In this document: piece after piece, positions 17,436 through 26,062 of the stretch | How positions within the stretch are numbered: the stretch's first letter is position 1 | Layout of the letters: the number at the start of each line of letters is the position of its first letter | Assembly (NCBI RefSeq): GCF_016820445.1 | Contig: NZ_JADHDT010000002.1 | Span: forward strand, 248,001 to 312,000 | Reading direction: 5' to 3' | Length of the DNA: 64,000 nucleotides | From: Sphingomonas beigongshangi | Lineage (GTDB): Bacteria > Pseudomonadota > Alphaproteobacteria > Sphingomonadales > Sphingomonadaceae | Notes under the pieces: model-generated | Databases searched by the model: none | Told to the model about the DNA's origin: nothing | What the model saw: only the letters and a program-made list of their open reading frames with translations | Made by a program: the position numbers and the translations under genes

Positions 17436-18329
17436 TCAGTCGGATCCGTGCTCCCCGAGCGTCCGGATGAGCCAGTCGTGGAACAGCCGCACCGGGCGCT
17501 GCTGCAACGCCCGTGGGCGGCAGACGAACCAATGGCTGTAGGGACTGTCGACCTCGATATCGAAAAGCCGGACGAGGCGCGGGTCCTTGGCATTCTCGAA
17601 ATGGCTGGCGTGCATGAAGGCGACGCCAAGGCCCTGCGCCGCGGCCTCGAGCATCAGTACGCCCGAATCGAAATAATCGGTCGCAAGCGGTTCGACGTCG
17701 CCCAGGCCGATCGCGTCGCGCCACGCGGAGATGGTATCGGGCATTTCGCGGTGGATGAGGGCGGTCAGCCGCGACAATTGCTCGGGTCGCGTCACCGGGT
17801 CGGGGCCCTCCAGCAGCGTGCGCGCACCGATGACATAGACGGAGTTGCGGTCGAGCCGCTTGGCATAGAGCGACGGTTCGATCTCCCGCGCGAGTGCGAT
17901 CACCGCGTCCAATCCCTCCCCGAGCCGCACGACGCCATGCCCCGCCGTGTCGATGTCGAGATGCAATTCGGGATGTTCGTGACGCAATTTGCCGAGGTGC
18001 GGGAACAGGCGCTGCGACGCGAATAATGGCAACACGCCCAGCCGCACGCGAAGCACCTCGACCGTGCCGGTCAGCGATTCGACCGCGTCGGACAGCGAGT
18101 CGAGCAGGGGGGCAAGTTGGGCGAGCAGCCGCTCGCCGTCGACGTTGAGCGTCATCGCCTGATGTCGTCGTTCGAACAGGGGCCTGTCGACGAACCGCTC
18201 AAGCGACTGGACGCGACGGCTGAGCGCGGGCGCCGACAGGGCGAGTTCGGCGGCCGCGGCCTTCACCGACCCGAGCCGCGCCACCTGCACGAACGCCTCG
18301 ATCGCCCCCAGCGGCGGCAGCCTGCGCAT
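17436..18329 (-). CDS. LysR-family transcriptional regulator (GcvA-like)
   Basis: A 297-residue LTTR. The N-terminal winged helix-turn-helix (LGAIEAFVQVARLGSVKAAA, then ELALSAPALSRRVQSLE) is followed by a periplasmic-binding-protein-like effector domain (about 90-297; VLRVRLGVLPLFASQRLFPHL, FVCRPRALQQRP). The domain pattern resembles the GcvA subgroup. Its target is unknown. A perfect ATTGCA-N5-TGCAAT dyad (18381-18397) sits about 50 bases upstream, in the divergent region, and is a good candidate for its own operator. Confidence 0.9.
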   Translation of the reverse strand: MRRLPPLGAIEAFVQVARLGSVKAAAAELALSAPALSRRVQSLERFVDRPLFERRHQAMTLNVDGERLLAQLAPLLDSLSDAVESLTGTVEVLRVRLGVLPLFASQRLFPHLGKLRHEHPELHLDIDTAGHGVVRLGEGLDAVIALAREIEPSLYAKRLDRNSVYVIGARTLLEGPDPVTRPEQLSRLTALIHREMPDTISAWRDAIGLGDVEPLATDYFDSGVLMLEAAAQGLGVAFMHASHFENAKDPRLVRLFDIEVDSPYSHWFVCRPRALQQRPVRLFHDWLIRTLGEHGSD

Positions 18330-18380
18330 GCTTCCTACCCTCTTGCCCGCCCAGCCGGACGCACCGACAGGCAGACGACG

Positions 18381-18397
18381 ATTGCAACTTATGCAAT
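18381..18397. promoter_or_regulatory. Candidate LysR-regulator operator
   Basis: The 17-base dyad ATTGCAACTTATGCAAT (arms ATTGCA/TGCAAT, five-base centre) contains a T-N11-A LysR box and lies upstream of the LysR gene in the gap to the CDC48 gene. Known LysR regulators bind such dyads for autoregulation and control of a divergent transcript. Assignment is by motif and position only. Confidence 0.6.
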
Positions 18398-18486
18398 CAT
18401 AACCTGCGTTCTTCGCACTTGCAACATGGGCGGGCTCGCCGCAAACGGACCGGGCCTTTCAGGCATCCTCTCCTAAAAACTTTCAC

Positions 18487-18519
18487 GGGCCGCTCCTTTC
18501 TGGACGCGGCCCTTTTTTT
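18487..18519 (+). terminator. Rho-independent terminator upstream of the CDC48 gene
   Basis: The arms GGGCCGC (18487-18493) and GCGGCCC (18506-18512) are followed directly by seven T residues (18513-18519), a textbook intrinsic terminator on the plus strand. No annotated plus-strand gene ends here: it lies about 160 bases after the divergent LysR start and 95 bases before the CDC48 start. It therefore ends either a small RNA or a leader of the CDC48 gene. A 16-codon open frame (ATG at 18426) ends at about 18476, just before the hairpin. Confidence 0.8.
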
Positions 18520-18613
18520 GTCCTGCAGCCCGGGCTCCCGGGGTCGCATCGCCGGAACCGGCTTCCTACCTCGCGCGCTTCGAACTCCATTTTCGACGGC
18601 AGAAGGACAGATC

Positions 18614-20887
18614 ATGGCCGAAGGCGATGCACCTCAGCGCAAGATCCAGGTGGCGAACGCACGCCCGGAGGATTCGGGCCGGGGCCTTGCGCATCTGCCG
18701 CGCAGCCTGATGGCGGCCCTGGGCATCGGCGAGGGCGACGTGATCGAGATCGTCGGCAAACAGTCGACGCCCGCGCGTGCGGTCGGTCCCTATCCCGAGG
18801 ACGAGGGCATCGACGTGCTGCGCATCGATGGCCTGCAGCGGGCGAACGCCGGCGTGGGCGCGGGCGACTTCGTCGAGGTGCGCCGGGTCGAATCGAAGCC
18901 GGCGACGCGCGTTGTCTTCGCGCCGGCGCAGCAGAACCTGCGCCTGCAGGGATCGGTGCAGGCGCTGAAGCGCACCTTCTTCGGCCGGCCGCTGGCGCAG
19001 GGCGACATCGTCGCCACCGCCGGGCAGCAACGCGTCACCAACATGCCGCCGGGCGTGCAGCAGTTCATGAACGCGCCCGCCTATGCCTTGCAGGAAATCC
19101 GGCTTGCGGTCGTGTCGGCGAGCCCCAAGGGCGTCGTCCATATCGACGAGAATACCGAGGTCGAACTACGCCCGGAATATGAGGAGCCGCAGCAGGCGCG
19201 GCGTGCCGACGTCACCTATGACGACATCGGCGGCATGGCGACGACGATCGATCAGTTGCGCGAGATGGTGGAGCTGCCGCTGCGCTATCCCGAATTGTTC
19301 GAGCGGCTCGGCGTCGAGCCGCCCAAGGGCCTGTTGCTCTATGGGCCCCCGGGCACCGGCAAGACTCGGCTGGCGCGCGCGGTCGCCAACGAGAGCGACG
19401 CGCAATTCTTCCTAATCAACGGTCCGGAGATCATGGGATCGGCCTATGGCGAATCGGAAGGTCGACTGCGTGAGATCTTCGAGGAGGCGGCGAAGAGCGC
19501 GCCCTCGATCGTATTCATCGACGAGATCGACTCGATCGCACCGAAGCGCGGCAACGTGCAGGGGGAGGCGGAGAAGCGGGTCGTCGCGCAATTGCTGACG
19601 CTGATGGACGGGCTGGAGGCGCGCGCCAATCTGGTCGTGATCGCCGCGACCAACCGGCCCGAGGCGATCGACGAGGCCCTGCGCCGACCCGGCCGCTTCG
19701 ACCGCGAGATCGTAGTGGGCGTGCCCGACGAACGCGGGCGGCGCGAAATCCTGGGCATCCATACGCGCGGCATGCCGCTCGCGGATGGCGTCGACCTCGC
19801 CGAGCTGTCGCGCACCACCTATGGCTTCGTCGGCGCCGATCTCGCCGCGCTGACGCGCGAGGCCGCGATCGAGGCGGTGCGGCGGATCATGCCGCGCCTC
19901 AACCTCGAGGAGCGTACCATCCCCGCGGAGGTGCTCGACACGCTGTCGGTAACCCGCGACGATTTCCTCGAGGCACTGAAGCGCGTCCAGCCGAGCGCGA
20001 TGCGGGAGGTGATGGTGGAGGCGCCGCGCGTCCGCTGGGAGGACGTCGGCGGCCTCGACAAGGCGCAGGAACGGCTGAAGGAGGGGGTCGAGCTGCCGCT
20101 GAAGAACCCGGATGCTTTCCGGCGCCTCGGGATCCGGCCGGCAAAGGGCTTCCTGCTCTATGGGCCGCCAGGCACGGGCAAGACGCTGCTCGCCAAGGCG
20201 GTGGCCCGCGAGGCGGAGGCGAACTTCATCGCGACCAAGTCGAGCGACCTGCTGAGCAAATGGTACGGCGAGAGCGAGCAGCAGATCAGCCGGCTGTTCG
20301 CGCGCGCGCGCCAGGTCGCGCCGACGGTGATCTTCATCGATGAACTCGATAGCCTCGTGCCCGCCCGCGGCGGCGGCCTCGGCGAGCCGCAGGTGACCGA
20401 GCGCGTCGTCAACACCATTCTCGCGGAGATGGACGGGCTGGAGGAGTTGCAGTCGGTCGTCGTCATCGGCGCGACGAACCGCCCCAACCTCGTCGATCCT
20501 GCGCTGCTGCGACCCGGCCGCTTCGATGAGCTTATCTATGTCGGCGTGCCCGATAAGGAGGGTCGGCGACGCATTCTCGCAATTCAGACGGGCAAGATGC
20601 CGCTCGCGGCGGACGTCGATCTGGACGTGATCGCCACGCGGACCGACCGGTTTACCGGAGCGGATCTGGAAGATGTCGTCCGTCGTGCGGGCCTGATCGC
20701 GTTGCGCCGGTCGGTGACGGCGCAGGAGGTCTATATGAGCGACTTCGAGGATGCGCTGGGCGAGGCGCGCGCCAGCGTGACGCCAGAGATGGAAAAGGAC
20801 TATGAACAGATCGCCGCGCGGCTGAAGCAGGAGGCGGCGGCGATCCAGCCGATCGGATTTGCGATGCCGACGCGCAAGGCCGATTAA
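18614..20887 (+). CDS. CDC48/p97-family AAA+ ATPase
   Basis: A 757-residue double-AAA protein with the CDC48 layout. The N-terminal double-psi barrel and CDC48 domain 2 (about 1-190) are followed by D1 with Walker A LLYGPPGTGKTRLARA, Walker B IVFIDEIDSIAPKRG and RPGRFDREIVVGVPDERG. D2 has LLYGPPGTGKTLLAKAVA, VIFIDELDSLVPARGG and RPGRFDELIYVGVPDKEG. Both catalytic sites look intact. Eukaryotic and archaeal homologues unfold ubiquitinated or proteasome-bound substrates; bacterial partners are unclear. Composition matches the surroundings, so there is no sign of recent transfer. AAGGA precedes the ATG at 18614. Confidence 0.94.
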   Translation: MAEGDAPQRKIQVANARPEDSGRGLAHLPRSLMAALGIGEGDVIEIVGKQSTPARAVGPYPEDEGIDVLRIDGLQRANAGVGAGDFVEVRRVESKPATRVVFAPAQQNLRLQGSVQALKRTFFGRPLAQGDIVATAGQQRVTNMPPGVQQFMNAPAYALQEIRLAVVSASPKGVVHIDENTEVELRPEYEEPQQARRADVTYDDIGGMATTIDQLREMVELPLRYPELFERLGVEPPKGLLLYGPPGTGKTRLARAVANESDAQFFLINGPEIMGSAYGESEGRLREIFEEAAKSAPSIVFIDEIDSIAPKRGNVQGEAEKRVVAQLLTLMDGLEARANLVVIAATNRPEAIDEALRRPGRFDREIVVGVPDERGRREILGIHTRGMPLADGVDLAELSRTTYGFVGADLAALTREAAIEAVRRIMPRLNLEERTIPAEVLDTLSVTRDDFLEALKRVQPSAMREVMVEAPRVRWEDVGGLDKAQERLKEGVELPLKNPDAFRRLGIRPAKGFLLYGPPGTGKTLLAKAVAREAEANFIATKSSDLLSKWYGESEQQISRLFARARQVAPTVIFIDELDSLVPARGGGLGEPQVTERVVNTILAEMDGLEELQSVVVIGATNRPNLVDPALLRPGRFDELIYVGVPDKEGRRRILAIQTGKMPLAADVDLDVIATRTDRFTGADLEDVVRRAGLIALRRSVTAQEVYMSDFEDALGEARASVTPEMEKDYEQIAARLKQEAAAIQPIGFAMPTRKAD

Positions 20888-21042
20888 GGTGTGGTCGAGC
20901 AAGGCTTGATTGGGCGGTGGCGGCCCTCGCTCCCACCACGCCGCTCATGCCGGATCAACGGTGTCGGCGGCTCAACGGGGGGTCAAAGCCGGCGCTGCAT
21001 TTACACAAATGGACCAGGCTCTGCCGCCGCCCCATCACCGTT

Positions 21043-22326
21043 TCAGCGCAAGGCGCGCCAGCCGTAGCCCGCGAGAAGGAGCAGTGCGCCCGCGACGATG
21101 AGGTAGGGCGCGGGATGGGCGAACTCGTATAGCCCGATGCCGATCGAAGGGCCGAGCACGAAGCTGGCGCCATTGACGCTGGTCACCTTGCCCGCGACCG
21201 AACCCTGGGCTGCCGGACCGACCGCCAGACTGGCGCCTGCGGTGAAACCGGGTCGGGTGAAGCCGAATCCGAGGCTCGCCAGCGCGTAGGCAGTGGCGAT
21301 GCCGTAGAGCGAGGTGGCAAGCCCCGTTAGCGCACACCCGGTCGCCGCGAGCAACGCGCCGACCAGTACCAGACGCCGCGGACTGAGCCCGAGGAGCGGG
21401 ATCACTCCCCATTGCACGAGCAGTGCGGCCCCCGCGCCCATCATCAGCACGATACCCGTCGGCTCCAGCGCGGCGGCCGGCGCGAGGTGAAGACGATCGA
21501 TAACGAGAAAGCCGATCACCTGGCTCGCGACCGCTTGGGCATGGCCGGCGACGAGCCCGGCGATCATCCACGCGCGCACCCGCGGATCGGCGAAGCGCAC
21601 CGCCTCCGCATGTGGCTGCGTCGCGGCGGCGATACTGGCGCCCGTGGGTGCGCCGCCGATGGACGGATAGGCCGACGAGGCACCGTGGCCCGGGTGCGCA
21701 CCCAGGTGGTCGTCTGGTAGAATTGCGCGCACCGCCAGCGCCACGACGATGCCGAAGCCGGCGAAGACGAAGGCCGGCCCCGCAAGCCCGATCTCGATGG
21801 TGCCGATATGGCCGAGCAACAGATAGGGCGCGATCGCCGGCCCGAGGATCGTACCGAGCCCGAAGGCGGACGCGAGCAACGTGAGCGCGCGCGTCCGCTC
21901 CTCCCGCCCGGTCTCTCCCGCGACCAGCGCCTGCACCGCCGGAGGGGCTGCCGAACCGCAGCTTCCGTAGATCAGCCGACCGAGGATGAAGAGCCCGAAC
22001 GCGGCGGTACCGCCGATCCAGCCATTGATACCAGCCGCCAGAAAACTGCCGCACAGCAGCAGCGACGTTGCGAAGCCGGCAAGACCGATCAGGATCATCG
22101 CGCGACGCCCGTGCGTATCGGATCGAGCCGCCCAGAAGGGTGCGGCGATCACCCACAGCAACGCGGATACCGAAAAGGCGGCCGCGACCGCTTGGTCCGC
22201 CACGCCAAGCGCGCGACCGAGAGCCGGCAACACCGATTGCAGGGCGGTATTGCCGGCGGCGATCGTCAGCATCACGACGAACAGCAACGCGAAGCGGCGA
22301 TCGAGCGAAGAGACGGCGCGGCTCAT
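21043..22326 (-). CDS. Major facilitator superfamily transporter (TetA-like)
   Basis: A 427-residue, 12-helix MFS protein. The loop 2-3 signature is visible as APFWAARSDTHGRRAMILIG, and GTILGPAIAPYLL fits motif C of drug:proton antiporters, so a multidrug or metabolite efflux role is likely though the substrate is unknown. The start overlaps the stop of the preceding monooxygenase-like gene (ATGA), which makes a two-gene operon. The C-terminus ends GYGWRALR. Confidence 0.88.
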   Translation of the reverse strand: MSRAVSSLDRRFALLFVVMLTIAAGNTALQSVLPALGRALGVADQAVAAAFSVSALLWVIAAPFWAARSDTHGRRAMILIGLAGFATSLLLCGSFLAAGINGWIGGTAAFGLFILGRLIYGSCGSAAPPAVQALVAGETGREERTRALTLLASAFGLGTILGPAIAPYLLLGHIGTIEIGLAGPAFVFAGFGIVVALAVRAILPDDHLGAHPGHGASSAYPSIGGAPTGASIAAATQPHAEAVRFADPRVRAWMIAGLVAGHAQAVASQVIGFLVIDRLHLAPAAALEPTGIVLMMGAGAALLVQWGVIPLLGLSPRRLVLVGALLAATGCALTGLATSLYGIATAYALASLGFGFTRPGFTAGASLAVGPAAQGSVAGKVTSVNGASFVLGPSIGIGLYEFAHPAPYLIVAGALLLLAGYGWRALR

Positions 22327-22646
22327 GCGCGGTGCCAGCGATAGTCGCGCGCGACGGTGCAGACGGTGACGCTATAGTCGTCATACCAAAGCGCCCGCCC
22401 CGCCGCGCGTGTCGTCGCATGATCGGGATGGTCGCGCCAGGCGAGCGCCGCCGCTTCGTCCTCCCAGTAGCTGACCGTGATGCCGAAGCCGTCCGCACCC
22501 CTTGCACTGTCGATGCCGCAATATCCCGGCTGGCGCGCGGCCAGCGCGTCCATTGCCGCGGCCGCTTCTTCATAGCCCGCATCGTCGTCCCGGGTACGCC
22601 GGGACGTGAAGATCACCGCCACCTGTCCCTGGCGTGTGCCGCCCAT
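22323..22646 (-). CDS. Antibiotic biosynthesis monooxygenase-fold protein
   Basis: A 107-residue dimeric alpha/beta-barrel (ABM) domain protein: GQVAVIFTSRRT, MDALAARQPGYCGIDSARG, ITVSYWEDEAAALAWRDHPDH and WYDDYSVTVCTVARDY fit the family pattern (His and Trp in the heme/quinol-type fold). Members include quinol monooxygenases and heme-degrading enzymes; the substrate here cannot be inferred. It is co-transcribed with the downstream MFS transporter through a four-base overlap. The start at 22646 removes an arginine-rich extension. Confidence 0.82.
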   Translation of the reverse strand: MGGTRQGQVAVIFTSRRTRDDDAGYEEAAAAMDALAARQPGYCGIDSARGADGFGITVSYWEDEAAALAWRDHPDHATTRAAGRALWYDDYSVTVCTVARDYRWHRA

Positions 22647-22857
22647 CTCGATCGCGCCCCTAGCAAGACGCTTCCGCCCCGGCCGGGCGTCGCGTCGCAA
22701 AGGCTTGGCGCAGCGTCACCCGTCTCGCAACCCCGCATCTTTGCCGTCAAACGCGCCCGACCGAGCAACCCATGGTCTTGCCAGCTGTTTCACATTCGTG
22801 GCACGGGGATTGCCGTTGTGCGTCCTTTTCGGGACAACCACGAGACCAAGGAAGACG

Positions 22858-23472
22858 ATGCCCAGTTCGACCACCGCCACCCGGCGCTCACGTACCCGTC
22901 CGGCTGGCGTTCCCAGCCCGGTGGCGATGTTCTTTCAGGGCTTCCTGAAGCATCCCGTGATGGTCGGCTCGATCATACCGTCGTCGGACAAGCTTATCCG
23001 AAAGATGCTCAAGCCCGTCGATTGGGCGACGTGCAAGGTCTTCGTGGAATACGGTCCGGGTGTCGGCACCTTCTGCCGTCCCATCCTCGACCGGATGGCG
23101 CCCGATGCGATCCTGATCGCGATCGACACCAATCCCGACTTCATCAACTATCTGAACCACGTCATCACCGACTCACGTTTCTTCGCGGTGCACGGCTCGG
23201 CCGCAGATGTCGAAAGAATCGTACAGGATCACGGCCACGAAAAGGCGGACTATGTATTGTCCGGGCTTCCCTTTTCTACCCTGCCCGCCGGGGTAGGCCC
23301 CGCGATCGCCGCCGCGACGCAGCGTGTCATCCGGCCTGGCGGTGCGTTCCTCGTCTACCAGTTCTCACCCAAGGTGAAGGACTTCCTGACCCCGCACTTC
23401 CAGACCATCGATCACGACATGGAATGGTGGAACGTTCCCCCCGCGCAGCTGTATTGGGCTTGGAAGGATTGA
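22858..23472 (+). CDS. Class I SAM-dependent methyltransferase, PmtA-like (phospholipid N-methyltransferase)
   Basis: A 204-residue methyltransferase. FFQGFLKHPVMVGSIIPSSD at about residues 23-42 and VEYGPGVGTFCRPIL (SAM-binding glycine motif, about 63-77) match the PmtA group that methylates phosphatidylethanolamine to phosphatidylcholine or its intermediates. LIAIDTNPDFINYL is motif II and VLSGLPFSTLPAG is motif IV. A basic N-terminus may help membrane binding. AAGGAAG lies just before the ATG at 22858. A related rRNA dimethyltransferase-like role is less likely. Confidence 0.85.
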   Translation: MPSSTTATRRSRTRPAGVPSPVAMFFQGFLKHPVMVGSIIPSSDKLIRKMLKPVDWATCKVFVEYGPGVGTFCRPILDRMAPDAILIAIDTNPDFINYLNHVITDSRFFAVHGSAADVERIVQDHGHEKADYVLSGLPFSTLPAGVGPAIAAATQRVIRPGGAFLVYQFSPKVKDFLTPHFQTIDHDMEWWNVPPAQLYWAWKD

Positions 23473-23560
23473 TCCTTCGCAACGCATGAATTGAAATTTA
23501 AATACGAAATCAGGGGCGGGGAGGCTTCACGCCTATCATAGGTTGCGCTAGCGTCGGCCG

Positions 23561-24112
23561 ATGGATGGAAGCCGCGTTACCCCCGCCCTTTTCCTGCATG
23601 ACGCCGCGATCCGCCGCGGCATGGAACTGATGATGTTCGCGCAGTCGCGTTTCGTGCGGACTGCGGACGAGAAGCTGGCCGAAATGGGTCTCGGTCGTGC
23701 GCACCACCGCGCGCTTTACTTCATCGGCCGCAAGCCGGACATCACCGTCGGTGAACTGCTCGAGCTCCTGGGGATCACCAAACAGTCGCTCAGCCGCGTC
23801 ATGCGCGATCTGATCGAGCGGCAGCTCGTCGCGGTGCGGCATGGGGAAAACGACCGGCGCAATCGCCTGCTCCGCCTGACGGCGGCGGGGCGGCAGCTCG
23901 AAGCGACGCTCTATGAGGAGCAGCGCGACCGGATGGCGGCCGCCTATATCGAAGCGGGGCAGGAAGCGGTCGGAGGATATTGGAAGGTTCTGGAATCCTT
24001 GATTCCGGAACCGGCGCGCAACGGCCTCGCCTCGCTAGACGGTCAGACGTCCTCGATCCCGAAATTCAACCCGCGCGATACCCCAGGATCGACGACCGCG
24101 ATCAGCAGATAG
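23561..24112 (+). CDS. MarR-family transcriptional regulator
   Basis: A 183-residue winged-helix regulator: RAHHRALYFIGRKPDITVGE leads to the recognition helix ITKQSLSRVMRDLIERQLV and the wing GENDRRNRLLRLTAAG. The last 24 codons run antisense over the end of the convergent cardiolipin synthase gene, and this C-terminal tail (SSIPKFNPRDTPGSTTAISR) looks unlike MarR proteins, so the natural stop may have been lost. An AT-rich patch with the palindrome ATTTAAAT (23496-23503) lies upstream and may be an operator. Confidence 0.88.
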   Translation: MDGSRVTPALFLHDAAIRRGMELMMFAQSRFVRTADEKLAEMGLGRAHHRALYFIGRKPDITVGELLELLGITKQSLSRVMRDLIERQLVAVRHGENDRRNRLLRLTAAGRQLEATLYEEQRDRMAAAYIEAGQEAVGGYWKVLESLIPEPARNGLASLDGQTSSIPKFNPRDTPGSTTAISR

Positions 24113-25230
24113 GCGGCGAACTGACGAAGGCGCTGCAACCAGCCGGTATGCGCCTTGTACCAGTCAGGCGTGACATGCACCGAGCGTGCGACCTCGCCCT
24201 CGACATAGGCGCGAACCTTGTCGGCAAACGCGGCGTCCTCGATGCGCAGCATCAGTTCTAGGTTGATGAACAGGCTGCGCATGTCGAAATTGGCCGAGCC
24301 GATATAGACCGCGTCGTCGATGACGTAGAGTTTGGTGTGCAGCTTGGTCGGCTGATATTCATAGATCTCGACGTTTTTCCGCAGCAACCCGGCGTAGGTG
24401 AAGCGCGCTGCGGCGATCGTCGCCGCATTGTCGGATTTGGCGGCCGTGACGACGCGGACGCGCGCGCGCCGCCGCCCGGCCTTGTCGAGTCGTCGCAGCA
24501 TCGTCGGCGAGGGCGTGAAATAGGCGGCGATCACGTCGATCCGTCGGCCGTGGCGCATGTCGTGGCGAACGGCACGTGCCCAGGGCGACAGTCGTCGCGT
24601 CGGACCACCGATCAGCCAGCGCATCGCGCCTTCCGATTCGCTCCAGTGCGCCAGCGCGCGATTGAGTTGACGCAATTTGCCGTCGGGACGGGCGGCCCAG
24701 TCGAGCAGCGCGTCGAAATAGCCTGCCAGCCGTGCGGCAGCCGGTCCGGCGACGAGCAGGCCGAGGTCGCGCCATGCTGCGTCGGCGGGCGTGCCGAAAT
24801 AATCGTCCTCGACATTGAATCCGCCGACGATGATCCGCGATTGCGGCGCCGTCTCCGCGTCGGCGAGAGCCAGCTTCTGGTGGTTGCGGAGCAGATAGCG
24901 GCGGCCGAACCGAGGCGAGAAGCGGCATAACGTCACGCCGGCCGCCGTCAGGGGCGCGAAGAAGGACGGACGGTCCTCGCTGCCGAAGCCGTCGACGATC
25001 AGCGCGACCTTCACGCCGCGTCGGGCGGCGGCGATCAAGGCGGCGTTGACGCGTCGTCCCGTGTCGTCGTCGGCGTAGATGTAATAGAGGATGCGCAGCG
25101 AGATCGCCGCCTCGTCGATCAGCGTCAGCAACGCGTCGAGCCGCCGCGGCCCCGTATCGAGCAGCGTCAGTCGGTTGCCCGCGACGCGGAAAACCGGTTG
25201 TGCGACGGGTGCATCGGGCTGGTCTGCCAT
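24043..25230 (-). CDS. Phospholipase D-family cardiolipin synthase
   Basis: A 395-residue protein with two PLD catalytic motifs: HQKLALAD in the first half (RNHQKLALADAE) and HTKLYVID in the second (KLHTKLYVIDDAVYIGSANFD). Both have the HxKxxxxD residues needed for the two-step transphosphatidylation that makes cardiolipin. No N-terminal membrane helices are seen, unlike ClsA, which resembles ClsB-type enzymes. The ATG at 25230 has GAGGAG about fourteen bases upstream, a little far. Its end overlaps the convergent MarR gene by 70 bases. Confidence 0.88.
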   Translation of the reverse strand: MADQPDAPVAQPVFRVAGNRLTLLDTGPRRLDALLTLIDEAAISLRILYYIYADDDTGRRVNAALIAAARRGVKVALIVDGFGSEDRPSFFAPLTAAGVTLCRFSPRFGRRYLLRNHQKLALADAETAPQSRIIVGGFNVEDDYFGTPADAAWRDLGLLVAGPAAARLAGYFDALLDWAARPDGKLRQLNRALAHWSESEGAMRWLIGGPTRRLSPWARAVRHDMRHGRRIDVIAAYFTPSPTMLRRLDKAGRRRARVRVVTAAKSDNAATIAAARFTYAGLLRKNVEIYEYQPTKLHTKLYVIDDAVYIGSANFDMRSLFINLELMLRIEDAAFADKVRAYVEGEVARSVHVTPDWYKAHTGWLQRLRQFAAYLLIAVVDPGVSRGLNFGIEDV

Positions 25231-25433
25231 GATGCGACGATGGCTCCTCTCTCGGGACGCGGGAAGGGGCAACGAAGCGGATCGCCTTGATGTTGCAGGC
25301 AGCGCATCCTGTTTGTTGGCGGTGGGGGTATCGGCGCGGCGCATGTGCCGAAGCCCGTCCATCCTCGGGCAGCGGCAAAATCGTCCGGATCGCAGAGACG
25401 GGGCGCCGGGAAGCAGGGGGTCTAGCCCTTTCT

Positions 25434-25462
25434 TTGACTTTGCGGGCGTGGGTTGCTAGAGG
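25434..25462 (+). promoter_or_regulatory. Sigma-70-type promoter of rpoZ
   Basis: TTGACT (25434-25439) and TAGAGG (25457-25462) are separated by 17 bases and lie about 40 bases upstream of the rpoZ start. The -10 TAGAGG is the same as at the tRNA-Gln promoter, which supports a housekeeping promoter consensus in this genome. Confidence 0.7.
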
Positions 25463-25502
25463 CCCGGCTTTCCATCATCGGTATTTGCGAAGGAAAGCGT
25501 CC

Positions 25503-25847
25503 ATGGCGCGCGTCACTGTCGAGGATTGCGTCGACAAGGTTCCCAACCGCTTCGACCTCGTGCTGTTCGCGGCGCAGCGCGCCCGCCAGATTTCCGGCGG
25601 CGCCGAGCTGACGCTCGACCGCGATCGCGACAAGAATCCCGTCGTCGCGCTGCGCGAGATCGCCGAGGAGACCGTGCGCCCCGATCACCTCGAGGAATCG
25701 GTCGTCGGCAGCCTGCAGCGCGTGCAGATCGACGACGATGATGAGGTCGATGCGGTCGGCTCGCTCAGCGCGTCGGCCGAGGCGCTGCGGCTCACTGCAG
25801 CCGCGCCGCCGCGTAACCAGAATCTGGGCGCCGATTACGAGGGCTGA
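25503..25847 (+). CDS. rpoZ: RNA polymerase omega subunit
   Basis: A 114-residue omega subunit: [20 protein letters not shown] and [16 protein letters not shown] are nearly invariant in alphaproteobacterial RpoZ, and [14 protein letters not shown] is the conserved core. The C-terminal half is acidic and variable. Omega aids assembly of the beta' subunit. GAAGGAAAG precedes the ATG. No spoT/relA gene follows, unlike in gammaproteobacteria; an intrinsic terminator (25964-25986) does. Confidence 0.95.
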   Translation: MARVTVEDCVDKVPNRFDLVLFAAQRARQISGGAELTLDRDRDKNPVVALREIAEETVRPDHLEESVVGSLQRVQIDDDDEVDAVGSLSASAEALRLTAAAPPRNQNLGADYEG

Positions 25848-25935
25848 TCCGGGGCGGCGGGGGGCACGGGTGGGTCCGACCCCGCTCCGATCCCCGCCCG
25901 GCGAAAACGGCCGTCCTTTTAGACGCGGGGGCCAG

Positions 25936-25965
25936 CACTGCCCTTCTGACCACTGCCCTTCTGAC
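25936..25965. repeat. Tandem duplication of a 15-mer after rpoZ
   Basis: The sequence CACTGCCCTTCTGAC occurs twice with no gap (25936-25950 and 25951-25965), immediately before the rpoZ terminator hairpin. This looks like a simple slippage duplication in the 3' untranslated region. Confidence 0.85.
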
Positions 25966-25995
25966 GACGCGGCCTGGCCGCGTCGTTTGCGTTTT
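25964..25995 (+). terminator. rpoZ terminator
   Basis: An 11-base perfect stem, ACGACGCGGCC/GGCCGCGTCGT, with a single-base centre is followed by TTGCGTTTTG. It lies 117 bases after rpoZ and could also end rlmE transcripts from the other side only weakly, since the T-rich side is on the plus strand. Confidence 0.7.
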
Positions 25996-26062
25996 GAGCG
26001 TGCCACCGTTGCTTCGGGCGTCCCGGGTCCCCATCGCGGTTCTCCGCGATAGGCGGGCGCTG

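Noticed and set aside
18614..20887. CDC48 gene as recent transfer from archaea
   Set aside because: Base and codon use match the neighbours, and there are no mobile-element remains at either side.
20888..21042. Possible further copy of the dispersed element after the CDC48 gene
   Set aside because: Only a short GGCGGTGG-CCACCACGCC pairing is visible. The end sequences CCACGT and CTAG and the GATCCAGCC hairpin are absent.
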